DNA from: Rhynchopus euleeides
Taxonomy: Eukaryota; Euglenozoa; Diplonemea; Diplonemida; Diplonemidae
DNA: 64,000 nucleotides
Reading direction: 5' to 3'
NCBI GenBank assembly: GCA_963210315.1
Contig: OY723264.1
Coordinates: 1,426,001 to 1,490,000 of the forward strand
Position 1 is the first letter of the stretch. Every line of letters starts with the position of its first letter. Both the position numbers and the translations under genes were made by a program. Below the pieces are notes generated by a model. That model had not been told where the DNA came from and ran no database searches. It saw nothing but the letters and a program-made list of their open reading frames with translations. Below, in pieces: positions 51,685 to 59,965 of the stretch.

Positions 51685-53739
51685 ATGGACGCGGAGGATT
51701 TCATGTGTGACCCGGATGACGCGGCGGGCCCCGAGGAGCCGACCCCTGAACCCGAACCTGCCCCTCCCCGCCGCCCACGCCCGCCGCCTCCCCCCGCGGA
51801 GGGGGACCTCCCGCAGCCGGCGGGTGGGGTGGCGGCTGACCCCCTGGCCCAATTGCTGGAGTGGCGCGGCCAGACGGACGGGAGGCTGAGCTTGTCGTCC
51901 CTGCAGCAGCAGGCGCGGCTGGGCCTGGTCGAGCCGGACGGGTGGTCGTTCCGGGTGGGGGACTGTGCTTTTGATGCGTTGGCCACGCTGGGTGCCCGAT
52001 CGGTGAAGCAATCCAGCGGGTGGCTGCGCCAAGAGGCAGTCCGCAGGGTGATGCGCGACCCGGACCTCCGGATGCGGGTGGAGGAGGGTCCGAACCAGTG
52101 GGCCGAGCAGATGATGCGCGCAGGGAGCGACGACGTGCGCACCTGGGCGGACTTCATCGCCCTGGCGGCGGCTGCGCGCGTGACCAGATGCGTCGTCCTC
52201 GTGCTCATCGACAACCACCAGCCGATGCTTCTGTCCCCAGTAGGTGCGGGTGCAGTGGTGGACGCCCACTGTCTGCGGAGGACGGGGGGGCAACATGGGC
52301 ACTACGTGCCCCTAGTTATGCCGGAGCCCATGCGTCAGCACCTGGCGGGTCTTCCCCCGAAGCCGATGGCAGCGGATGTCACGGGGTGCGATGGTGATAG
52401 TCCCATGCAGATGGTGCGTCAGGGGGGCTCGGCGGGCCAGGTGGAGGAGTGCGAGAAGTGCCGCCGCCCGTTCGACCGCTCCGCGAGGCATCACGCGTGT
52501 GGCAGATGCTGGCGCAAAGTGTGCGCGTCGTGCGCAGTGCGGGGTGAGCGGTGCCCAGGCTACATTGACCGGGTGGCGGTGGATGTCGACGCTCCAGACC
52601 CTGCGGAGCAACCCGCGGTCACCCCGGATCTGCGGGAGGTCCTGGAGTCCGCCCGGGCGCGCCCCCGCCGGCGGAAGCCCATCCCGAGCCGCATGCACGA
52701 CATGCCGATGGGGCCCAGGCAGCCGAGTGCCCCGCACGACTCGTCGGGGGCTGCGCACCATCCAACGCGGGTGAAGGAGGAAGTGGCGGAGGAGCCGGTC
52801 GCTCCCGGCCAGGACGTGGAGATGCACCAGGGCGGAGGCTCCCAAACCTCAAACACAGCCCCCTCTGGTGCGCCCTCCGCGACCCACGGCCACAGCGTGC
52901 CCCCGGCGGAGAGTGCCTCCCGGGCTGCCCCAGCCCCCATGCAGGGGCAGGCCCAACATGCAGAGTGCCCGCCGTCGGGGTCGGGGGCCACAGAGAACCA
53001 CCAGGGCGGAGGCTCCCAAACCTCAAACACAGCCCCCTCTGGTGTGCCCTCTGCGGCTCCGGTCACGGCGGCAGGCGCCCAGCCGTCTGGCCCCGCTCAG
53101 GCCGCGCGGCGCCGCCAGGGCGGAGGCTCCCACACCTTCAACACAGCCCCCTCTGGCACCTCTGGCGGAACAGCCCCCGGTGGGGCTGGCGGGATCCAGG
53201 GGGTTGCTGCGACGATGATGCGCAACGCCGCGCAGGCCCGCCGGGACGGGCAGCGCCGCAGCCGGACGGCCGCGTCCTCGAGGCGCCTGGAGGAGCTGCG
53301 TCAGGGTGACGCGGCGGGCCCCATGGAGTTCGACGACGACCCGGCGAACGTGTGGGAGCCCGAGGACGACCTCCAGGCCATCGACGCCTACGGGGACGAC
53401 GAGACGCCCACGGCGAACATCCCCGCTCTGCAGGAGCTTGCGGCGTCCCGTGTCTGGGCCGAGGGGGTGGTAGCGCGGGCCCGCGGCATGGCCCCCTGCG
53501 TCTCGATGGGAGGAGCCATCCCCCGCACCGTCGAGGCGTGGAGGCACTGCTTCCACCCCAGCTATGGCCTTTGCCCCCTCTCGCCCAGGGTGGCAGGTGA
53601 CGTAGCGGCGGAGTGGCTGCAGGCGCGCATCCTGCAAGGGGGCGCGCAGGCCGAGCCCGGGAACCAGACGAGGGAGCCGGGGGTCAGCCTGCGCGTCTAC
53701 ATGCGCAAGCTGCAGACGGAGGTGGAGCGGGGCGAGTAG
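51685..53739 (+). CDS. OTU protease-like and FYVE-like zinc-finger protein
   Basis: The frame gives 684 residues from the ATG at 51685; an upstream extension is possible through a CAACGCAG acceptor-like site. A Pro-rich N-terminus precedes an OTU-type cysteine protease-like domain. GDCAFDALATL places the presumed catalytic Cys at residue 94, LRQEAVRRV and TWADFIALAAAARV follow, and GHYVPL places the His at 206. OTU enzymes cleave ubiquitin-like linkages. Residues 256-290 form CEKCRRPFDRSARHHACGRC then WRKVCASC and a final C, the cysteine pattern with RHHAC seen in FYVE fingers. Three QGGGSxTxNTAPSG repeats start near residues 382, 440 and 478. The C-terminal 150 residues are conserved-looking but unrecognised. 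OTU domains occur in some retrotransposons (Dualen/RandI), so this may be a retroelement first ORF rather than a host gene. Confidence 0.7.
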   Translation: MDAEDFMCDPDDAAGPEEPTPEPEPAPPRRPRPPPPPAEGDLPQPAGGVAADPLAQLLEWRGQTDGRLSLSSLQQQARLGLVEPDGWSFRVGDCAFDALATLGARSVKQSSGWLRQEAVRRVMRDPDLRMRVEEGPNQWAEQMMRAGSDDVRTWADFIALAAAARVTRCVVLVLIDNHQPMLLSPVGAGAVVDAHCLRRTGGQHGHYVPLVMPEPMRQHLAGLPPKPMAADVTGCDGDSPMQMVRQGGSAGQVEECEKCRRPFDRSARHHACGRCWRKVCASCAVRGERCPGYIDRVAVDVDAPDPAEQPAVTPDLREVLESARARPRRRKPIPSRMHDMPMGPRQPSAPHDSSGAAHHPTRVKEEVAEEPVAPGQDVEMHQGGGSQTSNTAPSGAPSATHGHSVPPAESASRAAPAPMQGQAQHAECPPSGSGATENHQGGGSQTSNTAPSGVPSAAPVTAAGAQPSGPAQAARRRQGGGSHTFNTAPSGTSGGTAPGGAGGIQGVAATMMRNAAQARRDGQRRSRTAASSRRLEELRQGDAAGPMEFDDDPANVWEPEDDLQAIDAYGDDETPTANIPALQELAASRVWAEGVVARARGMAPCVSMGGAIPRTVEAWRHCFHPSYGLCPLSPRVAGDVAAEWLQARILQGGAQAEPGNQTREPGVSLRVYMRKLQTEVERGE

Positions 53740-53934
53740 GCGGAGCAGCGTCCCCACCCCCACCACCACCCCCCCCCCCCCCCCCGGGACCTTCCCCCCC
53801 CCCCCCTTTCATAGATGTGTGCAGGTGGCCGTTGTGAATGGTTAGACAGGGGCTGGCCACCCCTCCCCCGGGCTCTGCACAGCAGGTCTGGGTTAGAAAC
53901 AACATAACCCCCCCCCCCTTCCTCCCCTCCCTTC

Positions 53935-54128
53935 CTCCCCCCTCCCCTCCCCTCCCCTCCCCTCCCCTCCCCTCCCCTCCCCTCCCCTCCCCTCCCCTCC
54001 CCTCCCCTCCCCTCCCCTCCCCTCCCCTCCCCTCCCCTCCCCTCCCCTCCCCTCCCCTCCCCTCCCCTCCCCTCCCCTCCCCTCCCCTCCCCTCCCCTCC
54101 CCTCCCCTCCCCTCCCCTCCCCTCCCCT
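53935..54128 (+). repeat. (CCCCT)n microsatellite
   Basis: About 38 almost perfect tandem CCCCT units. The opposite strand is AGGGG, which can form G-quadruplex structures. Confidence 0.97.
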
Positions 54129-54439
54129 ATTGATGTCCCCCCCCCCCTCCCCCAGCGCTTTGCCGCTCGTGTGAGTACCGCCCTGACTGGGAGAAAGGGT
54201 AGGGCTGGTTGGGTTGGCGGAGTTGGGCGGATGGGCGAAACGGAAAAATCGACGAGGTCGCAGCGTCAGGGCGTTCTGGGCTGGCTGGTGGTGGTTGGGA
54301 CAAGACCGACGAGATTAGAAGCGGCACTGGTAGACGGGTTTTGAGGCCCCCCGCCCCCAGGTTCCCCCTGCCCACCTGGACGGACCCAAGTGCCTCACAC
54401 CGGATCTCTCCCCACCCGGTGGTCCACCTGACGGATACG

Positions 54440-54577
54440 CGAAAAAAAAAAAGTCGGGAAAAATCGCAAAAAATCGCAGCGATTTTTTGCGATTTTTTGC
54501 GACTTTTTGCGATTTTTTGCGAATCGGATTGAGATTGCGAGATTTTTTGTGTTTTCCCCAAGGCCGGATCAGCCCAC
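54440..54577. repeat. palindromic GCGATTTTTTGCG repeat block, right-end copy
   Basis: An A run leads into AAATCGCAGCGATTTTTTGC, further GATTTTTTGCG units, CGAATCGGATTGAGAT and then CCCCAAGGCCGGATCAGCCC. The last 20 bases are the inverse of the start of the block at 47622. AAGGCCGGATCAGCCCA also occurs at about 12178. Confidence 0.65.
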
Positions 54578-54829
54578 CAACGGAGGGCCACCGCTTCGCT
54601 TTGGCTTGTCGGAGCCGGGCCTGCAAATTGAGGTTTCTGAGAATTCCCGGAGATCCTGGCGTTGGGCCACACCCCTGCCCCCACGAACCCCCCGACCCTC
54701 CACCCCCACCAGATGCTCTTTCCCTTCATGCATGCTGCCCTTCACTGTCACCTGCACACCCACACATGCCCGCCACGACAGGTTCTGAACGCCTGCCCTC
54801 TCTCTCTGCCTGTGTGCCCTGCCGGCGCC

Positions 54830-57475
54830 ATGTCCTATGGGTGGGGCTGGGTCGCCGGGGCGGTGTTTGCCTCGCTGGTCTGCGGTGTGGGTGCGCAGGC
54901 GGGAATCGATGTGCACGAGCCCTTCCCCAACGAGCTGCTGAGCGAGCACATCGCGCTGATTGTCGTGCCGCTGTCGATCACAGGACTTGCCATATGCGGT
55001 GCTGTACTTGTCGCCTGTGCACGCACCTTGAAGCTGTTGCTGGTGCTGGGGATGTGGCTCGCGTTGCTGAGTGTGGGCATCGTCTCGTGGTACGTCACAT
55101 ACGATACGTCACGCCAGCTGCTGATTGAGCGTGCCGAGCAGACACTCTCTATCACCGCACAGCAAGCAAAGGCGGCAATAATCACTGAGATCGGGACTGG
55201 TGCGGACACAGTGCTGCACATGCAGGGCCTGGTATTGGCGGGGAAGCTCGACACGTTTTCCCTCTGGCCCGAATCACACATCCTTTCCCATACGAGCCTG
55301 CACACCTTGGCACGTCACACCCAGTCGATTGCAACATTGATGGTTGGGACAGAGGAAGGGCGCTTTCAAGCAATATATCCACGCTCGGGCGTCGTCGATG
55401 GTGTGCCTGTTGACACACATTACACAGCAGTATTCCCTTCCGATGATATCAACACGCTCCCCCCGTGGATGTTGTGCCGTGCCAGGGATTGGGGACCCAA
55501 GAACTGCACGGTGGAGGCAACACCAGCAGCATGCGCGAACACTTCATCACACGCGTCAGTTTACTGTTCGAAGTCGTGCGGGTTCCCAGACCTTTCCAAG
55601 GTGAACTGCCGTGGCCAGGTGGTTGCGTTTCAATCCATAGCAGCGGGCAGCAATGCGTCAGCTGGACCGGATACCCGTCGGGTATCCATATTTGAAAGCA
55701 CACCGCAGTCCAAAATCTGGCATATTCTCTATGACCCCCGCGTGCGGCCTTGGTACACCAGGTCACGCGAGGTGGAGTACGTCTTCTACTTCCAGGCGGA
55801 CGGGAAGGCTGCCTTGGCAGTCAGTACCAGTCTCAGGACGGCGTCTGGGCAGTTTGTGGGATCCACAGGGGCGAACCTCCGGCTGGACCTTGTGAGCCAG
55901 TTCCTGCGTGACCTGAGGCCGACAGCAAACAGCGTGGTGTTCCTGCTGGCCACCGACATGGGGCTGGTTGGGAGCAGCTTCACGCAGCTGGAGCTGATGG
56001 AGGACTCGGGTATGACGCGCCCCAGCACCTTCGAGGCTGCGAATGTGAAGAACTACAACAATAGCGACTCGCTGATCATGAAGGGTGTGCGTGCCTTGCT
56101 GTCCAAGTGGGGGACTGTGGCGCGGGCCACCACACAAAGCGCGCTGTTCCCTTACGAGGGAGACTTCGTCGTGACGTACCCTGTCGATCTGCCGCAGTTC
56201 GACACAGTGCTCGTGATCAACGTGCCCATCTCAGACGTGATGGAGGAGGCGGACCACGCGTCGACCATCTCCCTTGTGATGACGGTGTGCATCAGCGTGG
56301 GGCTTGCTCTGTTGGGGGCAGGCGGCCTCACGCTTGCTCTGCGGCCGCTCAACCAACTGCAGGAGGACATGTGTAGCGTTGCGTGTATGCAGCTGGATGG
56401 ACATGACCACACTGGAGCGAGCCGCCTGTCCGAGGTGCGCAGCATGCAGGAGTCCTTCAGAGTGATGGTCTCCAACCTGATTGAGTACAAACAGTATCTC
56501 CCGCAGAGCGTCTTGCAGGACAGTGACGATTCAGACGTCTCTGCCACAAAGTCCTCATCCAAGACCACGAGGGAGAGCGCAAGCGTAATGACTTCTGTGG
56601 TGGAAGTGCAGGCTCGTTTCGCGGAGAGTGGAACCTGTCGTGTGCGTTCTGTCAGCCTTGTGGTGACCAACTTGTCGGGCTTCATTCGCATGTCCAAGGT
56701 GGTCTCCAACGGCGAGCTGGTTCATATACACGCATCGTACCTGGAGGTGGTGCTCGGTTTGGTGAAAGGCAACCGCGGGTTGATTGACGAGTTCATCGGT
56801 GACAAGGTCCATGTATCATTCAATTCCCTCACGAACTGCAGTGGGCACCGTTCCGCTGCGACAGCGTTTCTCCTGAAAGCCACCAACTTTGCCTTCGAGG
56901 AGAACACCACTCGAGATGAGTCTCTGCAGTTGAACGGGGCTGCAGTTTCGATGAAGGCTGTGTGCGGCAACTTTGGGTGCAAAGGGCTCAAGAAGTATAC
57001 TATTGTTGGTGCAGCAGGGGCACGTGTCTGGATCCTCGAACGCTGGAGCAAGGCTTGGGGTGTGAAGGGGCTGGTCGATGACAACATCGCACAAGAGATC
57101 TACGTCGACTTCTCGCTCCGCCAGATCGCAAAGGTGCGGTCGGTTGACAAGCACGAGGACTACGTCTACGAAGTGTTGGGCGCGAAGGAAGTGGATCAGG
57201 CGGAGTGGATGTACCAGATGGAGGACAGCGATTCTGGTCCTTTGTCAGAGTGCAACACCGCGATGGATCTGCTCTACAAGGGCAAGTTTGCCGAGGCACG
57301 TGCCCTGCTCAATCCCTATGTTTCTGAAAACATATCGTATGTCATCTCGCTGCTCGACTGGATTCGCGAATGTGATGTGGCGAACGAGCCTCCAGTGCCG
57401 ATTCCTATTGTGTCTGTCCCAGACAAGAAGCGTGCGTTCAAATCAGACGATTACGCGCTGGTGCCCAGTCTCTGA
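54830..57475 (+). CDS. membrane sensor protein with degenerate nucleotide cyclase domain
   Basis: 881 residues. The start at 54830 gives a signal-like segment (GWVAGAVFASLVCGVG), then hydrophobic segments at about 41-63 and 67-89. A large extracytoplasmic region (about 95-475) contains DPRVRPWYTRSREVEYVF, typical of double-Cache sensor domains. A transmembrane helix (479-503) is followed by a HAMP-like segment (LRPLNQLQEDM) and a linker helix. Residues about 605-795 resemble class III adenylate/guanylate cyclases: VSLVVTNLSGFIRMS, FIGDKVHVSF, KKYTIVGAAGARVWILER. The first metal-binding Asp is Asn (VTN), and the usual Asn of the VG-x-x-VN motif is replaced. The second Asp (about 658) is kept. 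It is probably inactive or altered, so a regulatory role is likelier than cAMP synthesis. A 75-residue tail follows. Confidence 0.8.
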   Translation: MSYGWGWVAGAVFASLVCGVGAQAGIDVHEPFPNELLSEHIALIVVPLSITGLAICGAVLVACARTLKLLLVLGMWLALLSVGIVSWYVTYDTSRQLLIERAEQTLSITAQQAKAAIITEIGTGADTVLHMQGLVLAGKLDTFSLWPESHILSHTSLHTLARHTQSIATLMVGTEEGRFQAIYPRSGVVDGVPVDTHYTAVFPSDDINTLPPWMLCRARDWGPKNCTVEATPAACANTSSHASVYCSKSCGFPDLSKVNCRGQVVAFQSIAAGSNASAGPDTRRVSIFESTPQSKIWHILYDPRVRPWYTRSREVEYVFYFQADGKAALAVSTSLRTASGQFVGSTGANLRLDLVSQFLRDLRPTANSVVFLLATDMGLVGSSFTQLELMEDSGMTRPSTFEAANVKNYNNSDSLIMKGVRALLSKWGTVARATTQSALFPYEGDFVVTYPVDLPQFDTVLVINVPISDVMEEADHASTISLVMTVCISVGLALLGAGGLTLALRPLNQLQEDMCSVACMQLDGHDHTGASRLSEVRSMQESFRVMVSNLIEYKQYLPQSVLQDSDDSDVSATKSSSKTTRESASVMTSVVEVQARFAESGTCRVRSVSLVVTNLSGFIRMSKVVSNGELVHIHASYLEVVLGLVKGNRGLIDEFIGDKVHVSFNSLTNCSGHRSAATAFLLKATNFAFEENTTRDESLQLNGAAVSMKAVCGNFGCKGLKKYTIVGAAGARVWILERWSKAWGVKGLVDDNIAQEIYVDFSLRQIAKVRSVDKHEDYVYEVLGAKEVDQAEWMYQMEDSDSGPLSECNTAMDLLYKGKFAEARALLNPYVSENISYVISLLDWIRECDVANEPPVPIPIVSVPDKKRAFKSDDYALVPSL

Positions 57476-57682
57476 GGCTGGGTGTGCCATTCTCTCTTGA
57501 GTGATCACAACTATGTTTTTGCCGTGATCTTCGCAGCCCCCCGGTACAGAGGTTGTTGGTTCGGGTTGTTCTGGCCGCCGCACAGTGGCATTGCATATTG
57601 CCCCTCCTCTCTTACTTTGCTTGTTTAGTTGTCTGGCTCGAGTCAGGTGCGTGCTTCACACAGTTGCGATTATCTCTACCTT
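57476..57682. other. 3' flank of the cyclase-like gene
   Basis: Short ordinary sequence without features that I can name; it leads directly into the structured repeat. Confidence 0.4.
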
Positions 57683-57802
57683 TTTTTGCAAGAACAGCTA
57701 GCTTTTCGTACTAAAAAGACTCGTGGCAGCGTTCGGTATCCTGCACACATGCACTAGCAGGCACCGTTCGTACAAACAAAGAACGCAACTCCAAGTCTTT
57801 TT
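57683..57802. repeat. structured dispersed repeat, copy 3
   Basis: Nearly identical to 989-1107. The folded part is 57713-57802 (AAAAAGACT to AGTCTTTTTT). A small separate hairpin, CTGTCAGTAACAAACTGACAG, follows at about 57820-57840. Confidence 0.65.
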
Positions 57803-57905
57803 TACCAAAACAGGACACCTGTCAGTAACAAACTGACAGCGGCCAGCGCTTTTGGCTCTAAAGGCATCCACAACAAATGCTGGAGTTGATTTTGTTTGTT
57901 GTTAG

Positions 57906-58353
57906 TTCGGCGTAGCCAACTGGGGAAACTTTCTGTGCCTTTCGCTGGATCGTGCGTCCCCACTCACACCACTTCACCAGACCGGCACGGTGGCCAGGAT
58001 TCTGTGGGATATCAAAACGGGATATGCCGGTGGGATAACCCACTTCTCAAAGTGACATATCCCGTGTTTTGGAAAAACCATATCCCGCCGGGTAGGGGGC
58101 CATATCCCCCCCGGGAGATGGGGTCATCTCCCCCCCTTACCCTGACGGGATATCAAACCGGCGAGGGAGACCTCCCCCGCGGGATAACCCGCCCCATCTC
58201 CCGTTTGGATATCCCACAGAATCCTGGCCACCGTGGGGGAGTGGTGTACACAAAGAGTGGGGTCTGCGTTCCAACAAAACAACTTTTGGCAGTAATTGGT
58301 TTGTTGTCTCGTTTTGCTGTCACTTTACGATCCAGCGGGGGCACAGATAGTTT
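57906..58353. repeat. fold-back dispersed repeat, copy split by element D
   Basis: The outer parts match 8433-8627 base for base apart from a few substitutions. The match breaks exactly at the ends of the CACGGTGG element at 57986-58235. Confidence 0.88.
57986..58235. mobile_element. CACGGTGG-family element D (250 bp)
   Basis: CACGGTGGCCAGGATTCTGT at the left is perfectly inverted at the right (28 bases in all). GG is duplicated (57984-57985 and 58236-58237) relative to the empty site at about 8511. The interior repeats GGGATATC, GGGATAACCC and CATATCCC on both strands. It is the smallest family member here. Confidence 0.93.
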
Positions 58354-58763
58354 CTCCGGCTTTGCACACACAAAGTCTTGAAAGAACTGCCTGCCCCCAA
58401 CTTAGTCCAGGCACACTGGAGAGTAGATGTCGTTCAGCTCCAATGCCGTGGCGACAAGGCTTCCTGTCATGGGAGATCGCTGCGTGGATCAACGTGGCAC
58501 CACCCGTGTGCTCGGCAGGTTGTTCCGGCACCTGTTTTCTCCGTGTCATGCTTTTCGTGAGCGTGTCAGGGATGTTGGCACACGCTGGGGAGGGTTCACA
58601 TGATGACATAACATATATCAGAAGCACACACCCACGTGGCGCTGTCCTTGGCAGGACTTTGAAAGTGCCGCCTTGATATCCTTGTTGGATAGAACCCTCA
58701 TATCACACCCTCAATCAGCTGACGATTTTTTGCGATTTTTTGTGTTTTTTGTGATTTTTTTTG
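58354..58763. other. intergenic, no recognised gene
   Basis: It ends in GATTTTTTGCGATTTTTTGT, part of the GCGATTTTTTGCG repeat that borders the next element. Confidence 0.4.
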
Positions 58764-59901
58764 AACCCTGTGCCTGGAATTTTGTCCAAAAAATATCACG
58801 TTTTCGCACAAGGCAAAAAATGGTCAAAAAACCCGAAAATCGGGTTTGTAGGGTATAGGTCCCCTGTCTGAAAATGCAAAATATGGCCCCGCAGGTGCCC
58901 CCAGAATGATCTAAAATTGGAAAATCGACATTTTCCACCTACGGGAAATCCCCCAAAATAGGGGGTCCCCAGCCACGATCCCCAAAAAAATGTCCCGCGC
59001 GCCTCTAAGGCACTCTGGATTTTTATTATGTCATCCAGATGTCACATCTGGGTCCAGGAACACCGGTTTTTGGCCTCAGGAAGTCGAAAAATATGTGTGG
59101 AAATTTTTATTCCTGACCAGGATTCCCTCAAAGGCCGATTTCCCCTGTTTACACATGGGGGATTTCAGGCAACGCCCGCTCGTGTGCTGAGTGTGGTATC
59201 CGCGACGTGGACGCGGTCGCCCTCTTCCTCCCAGAAGCCACTGATCTTCCTCATCCAACTTCACCTCCGGATGTACGCGGCAGGTGCTTGGGTTGTCCTG
59301 TCGCAGTGCAGCAGAAGTTCCTGTGCACTGCTGCCCAAGCCATTTCGGCTGCACGGAATATGCCACGCAGAGTAACCTGGTATCGCGTGACCAGCTCGTG
59401 AGGCTTGGTGCCCCGAATCGAATCGATAGGCTGCGAGGTGCATTGCCTCGGTCAGTTGATGTCCTTGCGTGTGCATTTTTGTGGACAACAGTCCCTTGGG
59501 TATCTGCAGCGCAGGTGCCTGCACTGGACCAGGACTCCTGATTTACCTCTGGCACTTGTTGATCGGAACGGATGCGGCGACATGCCACGGTGCGCATGGA
59601 TAGCCATGCCGGCACGAAAGTACGTTCACGACGGTTGATTACCATTGCTGCACTCTGTCAGAACCCAAAGGGTCTCAGCACACCTGAACGCCCACCAGGC
59701 CCCCCAGCAGGGGGTGAAACCAAAGGGTCCCCCCTGGGGTTTCTTGACCCAAAAATTTCGAATTCGACATGTCCCCGGGATTTCCACTATGTCGCAGATT
59801 TCGACCATTGGGTCAAGAAAACCTAAAAATCTAGGGGGGAGGTGCTGAAGGATTGCACTGAAAATTTTATCTAACTCGGTCAAAATTCCAGGCACAGGGT
59901 T
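58764..59901. mobile_element. inverted-repeat element inserted in GCGATTTTTTGCG repeats
   Basis: The left end AACCCTGTGCCTGGAATTTT is mirrored at 59881-59901 by CAAAATTCCAGGCACAGGG. Both sides are bordered by GATTTTTTGCG-type repeats, as expected if the element sits inside a copy of that repeat. The target duplication is not resolved. Frames inside (for example 59180-59401) are not recognised. Confidence 0.6.
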
Positions 59902-59965
59902 TTGTGATTTTTTGCGTTTTTTGCGATTTTTTGTCACACACGTGACACGTGTGCGCATCCCACAC

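Larger units (their letters stand above)
53740..54829. other. intergenic region with pentanucleotide microsatellite
   Basis: It holds C runs, the CCCCT array at 53935-54128, and the palindromic GCGATTTTTTGCG block at 54440-54577. Pyrimidine-rich sequence (CCCTCTCTCTCTGCC) precedes the next gene. Confidence 0.5.

Noticed and set aside
54662-54829. An N-terminal extension of the cyclase-like protein
   Set aside because: The extension is Pro/His-rich low complexity and contains a pyrimidine tract; the ATG at 54830 directly precedes a signal-like segment.
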